NCBI RefSeq assembly: GCF_003934285.1
Contig: NZ_RQWJ01000004.1
Location: forward strand, 62,001 to 126,000
Direction: 5' to 3'
From: Brevundimonas fluminis
GTDB lineage: Bacteria > Pseudomonadota > Alphaproteobacteria > Caulobacterales > Caulobacteraceae
Length of the DNA stretch: 64,000 bases
Shown: positions 16,745-23,695 of the stretch, piece by piece
Position numbering within the stretch: the first letter of the stretch is position 1
Layout of the letters: each line of letters opens with the position of its first letter
Notes under the pieces: generated by a model
What the model saw: only the letters and a program-made list of their open reading frames with translations
Told to the model about the DNA's origin: nothing
Databases searched by the model: none
Made by a program: the position numbers and the translations under genes

Positions 16745-17635
16745 ATGGATATGCGACCGAACCCCGTCGAGGCGTCGCTGCGCGCCGTCATCGCCCGGAT
16801 GAGCGACGCCGACCGCGCCCGCGTCGACGCCGCCGTCGAACCCGCAGCCGCCCGCGCCGCCGCCGCGGCCACCCACTGGAATTTCGATCTGCCGGCGCAG
16901 GAGGTCGACGCCGTCTTGGGTCAAGGCGCCACCGACGACGCCCGCCGCGGCCTGATCGCGGCCTGGACGCTGGGCGTCATGGAACGTGCCAGTGCGGCCG
17001 GCATGCCGCCGGCGGTGATGGAGCTGTATCCCTACTGGATCGAGAAGACGGCCGAGTTTCTGGCCGGCGACACGGGCCCCTATGACCGCGACTTCTGGGC
17101 CAAGGACGTGCGCTTCGCCCTGGCCCTGTCGGTGCCGGGGGCAAAGACGCAGATCATCGACCTGTCCTCGCCGATGGGACCCGGCGAGAGCGTCCGCCAC
17201 GCCCTGTCCGGGCGCGGGATCGGCCCGTTGATCAACTACGTCCGCCACGGCGCGAACCGGCCCTGGCTGCAGGTGCACACCGAGAGCCGGCATCTGGAGG
17301 ACTTCACCGAGGAGGGGTGGAACCGCGCCTGGGCCACCGCGGCTGAGATCTGCAAGGTCCGGCCCGAGCTGGCCGGCATGATCGGCTCCAGCTGGTTCTA
17401 CGATCCGCCGCTGGAGACCATCAGCCCGCGTCTGGCCCACCTGCGGCTGAACCCGCTGAAGGGCGGCGCCTGGATGGTTCATCAGGGGCCGGGCGAGATC
17501 CACACCGAACGCGCCGCCGCGAGCCCCGGCAGTCGCCGCGCCCTGATCGAGAGCGGGGAATATCTGCCGCGCAGCTGGCTGGTCGCCTGGCCGCGCAAGG
17601 CGCTGATCGCCTGGGCGAACGCGCGCGGCGCCTAG
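16745..17635 (+). CDS. Conserved-looking protein of unknown function
   Basis: I do not recognise this 296-residue protein. It has no signal peptide or obvious membrane segment, so it is probably cytoplasmic. It begins with an Ala/Arg-rich helix (about residues 5-55). The remainder is globular, with tryptophan-rich, well-structured segments such as HWNFDLPAQEV, MELYPYWIEKTAEFL, HTESRHLEDFTEEGWNRAW and AGMIGSSWFYDPPLETISP. No nucleotide-binding or metal motif is evident. The final GLY-ALA codon region overlaps the 3' end of the deacetylase gene by four bases in convergent orientation. Confidence 0.8.
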   Translation: MDMRPNPVEASLRAVIARMSDADRARVDAAVEPAAARAAAAATHWNFDLPAQEVDAVLGQGATDDARRGLIAAWTLGVMERASAAGMPPAVMELYPYWIEKTAEFLAGDTGPYDRDFWAKDVRFALALSVPGAKTQIIDLSSPMGPGESVRHALSGRGIGPLINYVRHGANRPWLQVHTESRHLEDFTEEGWNRAWATAAEICKVRPELAGMIGSSWFYDPPLETISPRLAHLRLNPLKGGAWMVHQGPGEIHTERAAASPGSRRALIESGEYLPRSWLVAWPRKALIAWANARGA

Positions 17636-18372
17636 GCCGCGAGGCGACGCCATCCCTCGGCCACCGGCACGATCGTCAGCCCGGCCGACTTCGCCGCGAG
17701 GACCAGCCGCTCCAGATCGCGGGCGGTGCAGCCATAGGGCGTCGGCGCGTCCGACACGTCATGGCCGTAGGCGATCAGCCAGCCGTCCCTGGCCGCGGCC
17801 TCGGCGCAGAGGGCGTCGAGGTCGTATCCGGGCAGGCGGCGGCTCTCCAGACCTATGGCCTTCAGGGCGTTGCGATCCTCCGTCCCGGCGTTGACGCCGT
17901 TCCGCACGCCGCGCCCGAGCGCGAACCGCAAATCAATGATCGATTTCGCCCCCAGCGCCACGTCGCCGAAGGGATAGGCGAAGGTTTCCATCACGTGTCC
18001 GTCCAGCCGGTCGGCGACCCACAGGGCATTGCGGGCCAGACTGCGGCCCAGCTCCGCCGGAGAGAGGGTCAGGGTCGAGACGTGCTCATAGGTGTGGCAG
18101 CCCACCTCGTGCCCGGCGAAGAACAGCTCCCGCATGTGGTCTGCTGTGAACTGGGGCAGGCCCAGATTCTCGCCGCGCTCCAGTCCGCCGCAGACGTAGT
18201 AGGTGGCCTTGACCCCGTGCTGGGCCAGCACCGGTCCCGCCTCGGTCCACGCCGTCTCGGGAAAGTCGTCGAAGCTGAGGCTCAGCATGCCGCCGGGCGC
18301 GCGCACGCGCACCGGACGGCGGTCCAGCCACCGTCCGGCCCGGCGGCGCATCTTGTCGACGAAGGCCTGCAT
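17632..18372 (-). CDS. Polysaccharide deacetylase (NodB-type) family protein
   Basis: This 246-residue carbohydrate esterase-4 type protein would remove acetyl groups from N-acetylated sugars. The NodB metal motifs are visible as SFDDF (two Asp, about residues 34-35) and HTYEH (two His, about residues 93-97), and the later FAYPFGD segment matches the substrate groove. The first 25 residues are Arg-rich (MRRRAGRWLDRR) with no clear signal peptide, so its location is uncertain. It is convergent with the unknown gene at 16745 and lies 24 bases beyond the dinB stop on the same strand. Confidence 0.85.
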   Translation of the reverse strand: MQAFVDKMRRRAGRWLDRRPVRVRAPGGMLSLSFDDFPETAWTEAGPVLAQHGVKATYYVCGGLERGENLGLPQFTADHMRELFFAGHEVGCHTYEHVSTLTLSPAELGRSLARNALWVADRLDGHVMETFAYPFGDVALGAKSIIDLRFALGRGVRNGVNAGTEDRNALKAIGLESRRLPGYDLDALCAEAAARDGWLIAYGHDVSDAPTPYGCTARDLERLVLAAKSAGLTIVPVAEGWRRLAA

Positions 18373-18396
18373 CCCGCCGACGCTAGGGCAGGGGGC

Positions 18397-19668
18397 TTAA
18401 GACCGGGTTGAGCGCCCCTTCAGCGCCCGGCCGGCCACCACGGCGCCCGGGCCGAACTTCGCGCGCAGGGCGTCGACGGCCGTCTCGGTCTTCAAGGTGC
18501 GCGCGGCCTCGGTCTCGAACAGGGCGGCCGGAGCGTCGACGGCGTCCTCGACGTCCGCCAGGCCGATGCCGATCAGGCGATACGGAATGCCAAGTTCCGG
18601 CCCCAGCAGCCGCCGTCCCTCGGCGAACAGACCGCGCGCCGTCTGCACCGGCTCGGCGGGCGTGGTGCGCCGCGTGATGATCCGGAAGTCCGTTCGCCGC
18701 AGCTTCAGCACGATCGACCGTCCCGCCACGCCGTCGCGCCGCGCCTTGGACGCCAGCTTCTCGCACAACGGCCACAGCTCGGCCTCCAGCGCCTCGCGGT
18801 CGGTCAGGTCGTGGTTGAAGGTGGTCTCGGCGCTCATGCCCTTGCGGTCGCGCTCCGGGTTCACGGCGCGGGCGTCCTTGCCGTTCGCCAGATCGTGAAG
18901 CCGCAGACCCCATTCGCCATAGCGCTTCGCCAGATCGCGCAGATCCGCCTTCGCCAGGTCGCCGACGGTGCTGAAGCCGTCGCTGCGCAGCGTCTTCGCG
19001 AACACCGGCCCGACCCCCGGCAGGATGGTCACGGGCCGAGGGGCCAGCGTCGCCGCCGCCTCCGTCCCCAGCACGGTGAAGCCGCGCGGCTTGTCCATCT
19101 CCGACGCCACCTTGGCGAGGAAGCGGTTGGGCGCCAGGCCGATGGAGACCGTCAGACCGGTCTCGTCCTCGATCTCCTTCTGCAGCCGCACCAGCTGAAG
19201 GATCGGCGGGCCGCCGTTCAGCCGCTCGGTGCCCTTCAGGTCCATCCACGCCTCGTCCAGGGACAGCGTCTGCACCAGCGGCGTCAGGGCCCGCACCTTG
19301 TCGAAGATGCGTTTGCTCTCGGCGACGTACTTCGTGAAGTCGGGCTTGATCACCACGGCGTCCGGGCACGCCTTCAGCGCCTTGAACATGGGCATGGCGG
19401 AGCCGACGCCGTACAGCCGCGCCACGTAGCAGGCGGTCGAGACCACGCCCCTCACGCCGCCGCCGACGATGACTGGCCTGTCGCGCAGCTCGGGCCTGTC
19501 GCGCTTCTCCACCGAGGCGTAGAAGGCGTCGCAGTCCAGATGGGCGATGGCGTGAGTCGTCAATTCCGGGTGGTCGAGCACCCGCAACGAGCCGCAGTTT
19601 CGGCACGTGCGCCGCGCGGATTCCGCTGTGGCCAGGCAGTCGCGGCAGATGCTTGCGGGGTGGCCCAA
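18397..19668 (-). CDS. dinB: DNA polymerase IV (Y-family) with an N-terminal zinc-ribbon-like extension
   Basis: This 423-residue translesion polymerase works on damaged DNA. The Y-family palm is clear: [16 protein letters not shown] around residues 42-55, [28 protein letters not shown] with the catalytic acidic pair, and the helix-hairpin [12 protein letters not shown]. Before the palm are about 40 extra residues with C8-x2-C11 and C22-x2-C25, the arrangement of a small zinc ribbon. This is longer than E. coli DinB (351 residues), mostly because of this extension. No sliding-clamp-binding peptide was identified with confidence. It is divergent from divK across 118 bases. Confidence 0.92.
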   Translation of the reverse strand: MGHPASICRDCLATAESARRTCRNCGSLRVLDHPELTTHAIAHLDCDAFYASVEKRDRPELRDRPVIVGGGVRGVVSTACYVARLYGVGSAMPMFKALKACPDAVVIKPDFTKYVAESKRIFDKVRALTPLVQTLSLDEAWMDLKGTERLNGGPPILQLVRLQKEIEDETGLTVSIGLAPNRFLAKVASEMDKPRGFTVLGTEAAATLAPRPVTILPGVGPVFAKTLRSDGFSTVGDLAKADLRDLAKRYGEWGLRLHDLANGKDARAVNPERDRKGMSAETTFNHDLTDREALEAELWPLCEKLASKARRDGVAGRSIVLKLRRTDFRIITRRTTPAEPVQTARGLFAEGRRLLGPELGIPYRLIGIGLADVEDAVDAPAALFETEAARTLKTETAVDALRAKFGPGAVVAGRALKGRSTRS

Positions 19669-19786
19669 GGCTAAGGACTCGGAAAGGTCGCGCTTACCCC
19701 AACTTAAGACCGATGGGTCACGGTTGCATCCGAACTCGGCGGAAATCGCCCGCGACCGTGCGGACGCATGCCGATCTCAGGTGTCG

Positions 19787-20164
19787 ATGACCAAGACCGT
19801 CCTCATCGTCGAGGATAACGAGCTGAACATGAAGCTCTTTCATGATCTGCTCGATTCCCAGGGCTTCCGCACCCTGCAGACGCGCGACGGCCTCTCGGCG
19901 CTGGCGATCGCGCGCGAGCATCGCCCCGACCTGATCCTGATGGACATCCAGCTGCCCGAGATCTCGGGGCTGGAGGTCACCAAGTGGCTGAAGGACGATC
20001 CCGATCTGGCGCACATCCCCGTCATCGCGGTGACGGCCTTCGCCATGAAGGGCGATGAGGAACGCATCCGCCAGGGCGGCTGCGAGGCCTACATCTCCAA
20101 GCCGATCTCGGTCCTGCATTTCCTTGAAGTCGTCCGGCGCCATTTGGGCGTCGTGGCGGCGTGA
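19787..20164 (+). CDS. divK: Cell-cycle response regulator DivK
   Basis: DivK (125 residues) is a single-domain receiver that relays polarity signals from DivJ and PleC to DivL-CckA, and so controls CtrA and cell division in Caulobacterales. The sequence starts [20 protein letters not shown] and keeps D10, the phospho-acceptor D53 in [13 protein letters not shown], the conserved threonine in [14 protein letters not shown] and the lysine in YISKPISV. These segments are almost identical to Caulobacter DivK. ATG 19787 gives the canonical N-terminus; the longer frame back to 19607 is a shadow of dinB. It is followed ten bases later by pleD, as in Caulobacter. Confidence 0.97.
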   Translation: MTKTVLIVEDNELNMKLFHDLLDSQGFRTLQTRDGLSALAIAREHRPDLILMDIQLPEISGLEVTKWLKDDPDLAHIPVIAVTAFAMKGDEERIRQGGCEAYISKPISVLHFLEVVRRHLGVVAA

Positions 20165-20174
20165 GGCCGCGCCG

Positions 20175-21539
20175 ATGACCGCCCGGATCCTCGTCGTCGA
20201 CGACGTCGAACCCAACGTCCGCCTGCTCGAGGCCAAGCTGACGCTGGAATACTATGAGGTCCTGACCGCCACCGACGGTCCGACGGCGCTGGAGGTCGCG
20301 TCGCGGGAAAGACCGGACCTGATCCTGCTGGACGTCATGATGCCCGGCATGGACGGGTTCGAGACCTGCCGGCGGCTGAAAGCCATTCCGGAGCTGCGCC
20401 ATGTGCCTGTGGTGCTGGTGACCGCCCTTGACGGACGCGAGGACCGGATCCGAGGACTGGAGGCGGGGGCCGACGACTTCGTCACCAAGCCGATCGACGA
20501 TCTGGTGCTGATGGCGCGGGTCCGCTCGCTGACGCGGCTGAAGGCCATCGTCGACGAACTGCACGATCGCGAGGAGAGCAGCCGCCGTCTGGGCGTCGAC
20601 GCCGACGCCGCCGGGCGCCTGCGCGCGACGGGCGGCCGGGTGCTGATCGTCGACCACTCCGAGCGTCAGGCCGCAAAGATGCTGGAGCGCCTGTCGGAAG
20701 AGCACCGTCCGGCCATCGAGTCGGATCCCGCCGTCGCGCTGGAGGCGGCGAAGGGCGGGCTGGACCTGATGATCGTGAACCTGCAGGCCGCCGAGTTCGA
20801 CGGCCTGCGCCTGATCGCTCAGGCCCGCTCGACCGAGGCCGCGCGCCGCACGCCCGTCCTGGCGGTGGTCGACCCGATCGATCGTCCGCGCATGGTCAAG
20901 GCGCTGGAGCTGGGCGCCAACGACATTCTGATGCGCCCGGTGGACGTCGAGGAGCTGCAGGCCCGCGCCCGCACCCTGATCCGCCGCAAGCGCTATGCCG
21001 ACTTCCTCCGCCAGAAGCTGGACTACAGCCTGGAAATGGCGGTCACCGACGCCCTGACCGGCCTGCACAACCGGCGCTACATGGCGGGCCAGCTGCAGGC
21101 GCTGGTGGGCCGCGCGGCGCAGGGCGGCGAGACCGTGTCGATCCTCGTCCTCGACATCGACCACTTCAAGGCCGTCAACGACGGCTTCGGCCACGACGCC
21201 GGCGACGAGGTGCTGCGCGAGTTCGCCGTGCGCGTCGCCACCAACGTCCGCGCCGTTGACCTGCCATGTCGCATGGGCGGGGAGGAATTCGTGGTCGTCA
21301 TGCCCGGCGCGCCGATCGAGGCCGCCGTCCGCGTCGCCGACCGCATCCGCCGCGACGTGGCCGAGGTCCCCTTCCGCGTGCTGGACGGCGAGGCCGCGCT
21401 GGACGTCACCGTCTCCATCGGCGTGGCGACGGTCGCGGGCCCCGACGACACCCCCGAGGCCCTGCTCAAGCGTGCCGACGACGGGGTGTACGAAGCCAAG
21501 GCGCGCGGCCGCGATCAGGTGGTGGCGCGGGCGGCCTGA
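20175..21539 (+). CDS. pleD: Response regulator diguanylate cyclase PleD
   Basis: PleD (454 residues, the same length as the Caulobacter protein) makes cyclic di-GMP at the stalked pole on phosphorylation by DivJ. Domains: REC1 (about 1-140) with acceptor D53 in LLDVMMPGMDG; a second receiver-like adaptor (about 150-285); and a GGDEF domain (about 286-454). GGEEF is at 368-372. The inhibitory I-site R359-A-V-D362 is intact. The adaptor receiver shows VLIVDHSERQ, with H161 where Caulobacter has Asp, and N202 at the acceptor position, so it cannot be phosphorylated. ATG 20175 lies ten bases after divK. Confidence 0.97.
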   Translation: MTARILVVDDVEPNVRLLEAKLTLEYYEVLTATDGPTALEVASRERPDLILLDVMMPGMDGFETCRRLKAIPELRHVPVVLVTALDGREDRIRGLEAGADDFVTKPIDDLVLMARVRSLTRLKAIVDELHDREESSRRLGVDADAAGRLRATGGRVLIVDHSERQAAKMLERLSEEHRPAIESDPAVALEAAKGGLDLMIVNLQAAEFDGLRLIAQARSTEAARRTPVLAVVDPIDRPRMVKALELGANDILMRPVDVEELQARARTLIRRKRYADFLRQKLDYSLEMAVTDALTGLHNRRYMAGQLQALVGRAAQGGETVSILVLDIDHFKAVNDGFGHDAGDEVLREFAVRVATNVRAVDLPCRMGGEEFVVVMPGAPIEAAVRVADRIRRDVAEVPFRVLDGEAALDVTVSIGVATVAGPDDTPEALLKRADDGVYEAKARGRDQVVARAA

Positions 21540-21564
21540 CCGCCCGGACGAGCGGACGAGCGGA

Positions 21565-21858
21565 CTAGCGCCCGCCTCTCATGGACTTGTCGATCGCCTG
21601 GCTTCGGGCGGCGCCGTCGCCCTGCACGTTGCGGTCCGCGCGATCGAAGATGCCGCCGGGGTTCCGGCTCCGGCACTGATAGTCCTGCTGGACGTCGCCC
21701 GTTTGCAGGCCCGTCGCGACGACCCTGCCGCGCGTCGAGCCGTCGCAGATCAAGGCGATCTGGTCCGCCGTCAGGTCGCTGGCGTCGGTCAGGGGGGCGC
21801 AGGCGCCGAGGGCGAGCAGGGCGGCGGCGGTGAGGGCGGCGGCGGGCAGGATGCGCAT
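21565..21858 (-). CDS. Small putative lipoprotein
   Basis: I do not recognise this 97-residue protein. It has a lipoprotein signal peptide, MRILPAAALTAAALLALGAC, with the lipobox LGAC at residue 20, so it should be anchored in the envelope. The mature part is short and polar, with two further cysteines (IALICDG and DYQCRSR) and the phrase NPGGIFDRADRN. I chose ATG 21858 because it places the signal peptide at the N-terminus; the longer frame adds 13 unrelated residues. It converges on pleD, with 25 bases between the stops. Confidence 0.7.
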   Translation of the reverse strand: MRILPAAALTAAALLALGACAPLTDASDLTADQIALICDGSTRGRVVATGLQTGDVQQDYQCRSRNPGGIFDRADRNVQGDGAARSQAIDKSMRGGR

Positions 21859-22007
21859 GGGATCACTCACTCCGGTTGCTGAAATCGTCGATTGCACCTC
21901 GAAGTGGAGGTTGAAGGTGGCGGCGCGTCAAGCCTCATGGTCTGAAGTCAGCGTCTTGCGGTCCGATCTGATCCAGCGTTCGATCGCCCGGCCGCGTGGG
22001 AGGCGAC

Positions 22008-22394
22008 ATGGCGAAAGATCGCAAAGGCTCAGGCGCGGCCGGCTATTTCGTGGTCATCCTGCTCCTGATCGTGGGGCTGGCCGTCGGCTGGTTCTCGATC
22101 TTCGGCGGTCCTTATCAGAAGGCGGTCCCGGAACGGTTCCATGCGGGCCGGTGGCAGGCCGCCGATGCGGGCGGCAACAGGCGCTGCGCCATGCTGTGGG
22201 ACCTCACCGAACGGGTGGGCATCGTCGGGAAGACGCGTGCGGAACTCGAACGGATGCTTGGCCCGGCTGAGGATGAGGACGACGATCCGACCGTAAGCCA
22301 CTGGCACCTGTGCCCGAGCTTCATGGACATCTACATCCTGGAAGTCGGTTGGCGGGGAGATCGGGCGGTGTCGGCGCGGGTGCGTGACACTTAG
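22008..22394 (+). CDS. Single-pass membrane protein of unknown function
   Basis: This 128-residue protein has a short polar start (MAKDRKGSGAAG) and one hydrophobic helix at about residues 13-33 (YFVVILLLIVGLAVGWFSIF). The soluble part contains two cysteines (RRCAMLW and LCPSF) and an ERVGIVGKTRAELERMLG segment. The latter pattern, GKTRAELERMLGPA followed by a strand pair, resembles small outer-membrane assembly-like folds, but I cannot name a family. ATG 22008 is preceded by GTGGGAGGCGAC, a good ribosome site, so it is favoured over the GTG at 21996 that overlaps that site. Confidence 0.65.
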   Translation: MAKDRKGSGAAGYFVVILLLIVGLAVGWFSIFGGPYQKAVPERFHAGRWQAADAGGNRRCAMLWDLTERVGIVGKTRAELERMLGPAEDEDDDPTVSHWHLCPSFMDIYILEVGWRGDRAVSARVRDT

Positions 22395-22413
22395 AGCGGC
22401 CATCGAGCGGCAA

Positions 22414-22448
22414 CAAAAAACGCCCGGCCATCGCTGACCGGGCGTTCG
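22414..22448 (-). terminator. Rho-independent terminator after rpmG
   Basis: The arms CGCCCGG (22421-22427) and CCGGGCG (22438-22444), extended by two A-T pairs, form a stem with a ten-base loop. On the minus strand it is followed by a TTTTTTG tract (complement of 22414-22420). It sits about 25 bases past the rpmG stop, the expected place for a terminator of a strongly expressed ribosomal gene. The plus-strand gene at 22008 ends about 20 bases before it. Confidence 0.85.
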
Positions 22449-22470
22449 AAAACCAGCGAGGCGTTTCGCC

Positions 22471-22638
22471 TTACTTGATCTTGCCTTCCTTGAATTCGAC
22501 GTGCTTGCGCACGACGGGGTCGTACTTCTTCACGACCATCTTCTCGGTCATGGTGCGGGCGTTCTTCTTGGTGACGTAGAAGAAGCCGGTGTCGGCGGTC
22601 GAGTTCAGGCGGATCTTGATCGAGGCGGGCTTGGCCAT
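22471..22638 (-). CDS. rpmG: 50S ribosomal protein L33
   Basis: The 55-residue translation [20 protein letters not shown], then [20 protein letters not shown] and [15 protein letters not shown], is bacterial ribosomal protein L33. This copy has no zinc-binding cysteines, the C-minus form typical of alphaproteobacteria. It starts with ATG at 22638, and AGGTAATTCCCG lies directly upstream on the minus strand as a ribosome site. A Rho-independent terminator follows the stop. It stands alone on this strand, between two small envelope-protein genes. Confidence 0.97.
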   Translation of the reverse strand: MAKPASIKIRLNSTADTGFFYVTKKNARTMTEKMVVKKYDPVVRKHVEFKEGKIK

Positions 22639-22746
22639 CGGGAATTACCTTTGCGACGGCGAAAGCCGCTGGAAACGAGAGGCGCGGAACATACTCAGGC
22701 GCGTCGGGAAGTCAACGCCGGGGCGCGGCCGTGCTAGCGTGAGCGC

Positions 22747-23313
22747 ATGAAAGCCCTGATCGCCCTCATCCCCGCCGCCCTCCTGGCCCTGTCCGCCTGC
22801 GCCAGCGCGCCCGTTCAGACGCCGCAGGACGCCTTCTTCGCCCGTCTGACCGAGCTGTGCGGCCGGACCTTCCACGGCCGCGTCGCCGCCGACGACACCA
22901 ACGACCCGAACTTCGCCGGCAAGGCGCTGGTCATGCACGTGCGCGACTGTTCGGCCACCGAGATCCGCATTCCCTTCCACGTCGGCGAGGATCATTCCCG
23001 CACCTGGGTGATCACCCGGACCGGCGCGGGCCTCCGCCTGAAGCACGACCACCGCCACGCCGACGGCACGCCCGACGTCCTGACCTGGTACGGCGGCGAC
23101 ACGGCGACGCCGGGCACGGCGGAGCGTCAGGAATTCCCCGTCGACGCCGAATCGATCGCCCTGTTCACGCGGGAGGGGCGGACCGTGTCGAACACCAACG
23201 TCTGGGCGATCGAGATCCGGCCGGGCAGCGAATACGTCTACGAACTGGCCCGTCCCGGCGGCCGCCTGTTCCGCGTCGCCTTCGACCTCAGTCGACCGGT
23301 CGCCAACCCCTGA
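22747..23313 (+). CDS. Putative lipoprotein of unknown function
   Basis: I do not recognise this 188-residue protein. It has a lipoprotein signal MKALIALIPAALLALSAC with cysteine at residue 18, so it is probably anchored in the outer or inner membrane. The mature part shows a compact beta-rich pattern, with the cysteines of LTELCGRTFHGRV and HVRDCSATEIRIPF and the histidine-rich segment LKHDHRHADGTPD. The C-terminal SEYVYELARPGGRLFRVAFD looks like a closing strand pair. Its 3' end overlaps the DUF5990 gene on the opposite strand by 26 bases, so the two transcripts would be antisense there. Confidence 0.75.
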   Translation: MKALIALIPAALLALSACASAPVQTPQDAFFARLTELCGRTFHGRVAADDTNDPNFAGKALVMHVRDCSATEIRIPFHVGEDHSRTWVITRTGAGLRLKHDHRHADGTPDVLTWYGGDTATPGTAERQEFPVDAESIALFTREGRTVSNTNVWAIEIRPGSEYVYELARPGGRLFRVAFDLSRPVANP

Positions 23314-23695
23314 TCGGGCGCACGGTGGCGCAGGCGGGCGTGCCGTCCCGGCCCCGGCCGGGAAGTCCGACCTCCAGCACCGCGCCCGCGCGCGCCTGAT
23401 CCAGCAGGGTCGGCGGAATGTCGTGGACGTCGATCTTGGCCCGGCGGCTCAGCGGCGTGGCGTGGTCCCCCGCCGACTGGCCGATCCGGATGTAGACGAA
23501 CCGCCGCGCCTTGCCCTCGCGCCGCACGAACGGACCGGTCAACCGCCCGTCGTCGTGAAGGGTGATCGGGACGTCGAAGCTGAGCGGGCCGTCCCCGGCG
23601 GTCACCGGCTCGAACGGCATGTCGTCCTTCTGCAGGCTGTAGCGCACGCCCGGGACGGGATCGTCGATGGTCAGCCTGACCCGGATCTCCGTCAC
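23288..23695 (-). CDS. DUF5990 family protein
   Basis: This 135-residue protein matches the DUF5990 family, whose function is unknown. Family-typical segments are DPVPGVRYSLQKD, a FDVPITL strand, TGPFVRREGKARRFVYIRIG, the GQSAGDHATPLSRRAKI region and the C-terminal GRGRDGTPACATVRP followed by GW. It has no signal peptide. The start is GTG at 23695, in a GTGA overlap with the hydroxylase-sulfotransferase gene; the longer frame upstream lies inside that gene. The tight coupling suggests it works with the fusion protein, though nothing in the sequence says how. Confidence 0.85.
   Translation of the reverse strand: MTEIRVRLTIDDPVPGVRYSLQKDDMPFEPVTAGDGPLSFDVPITLHDDGRLTGPFVRREGKARRFVYIRIGQSAGDHATPLSRRAKIDVHDIPPTLLDQARAGAVLEVGLPGRGRDGTPACATVRPIRGWRPVD

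Noticed and set aside
19694-19707. TTAC-N6-TTAA upstream of divK, resembling a CtrA site (TTAA-N7-TTAA)
   Set aside because: The spacing is six bases, not seven, and the left half is TTAC. A CtrA site is plausible for divK from Caulobacter knowledge, but this sequence alone is too poor to list.
22008-22394. BamE/SmpA-like outer-membrane assembly lipoprotein
   Set aside because: The GKTRAELERMLG segment is reminiscent, but there is no lipobox and the rest does not match; left as unknown membrane protein.
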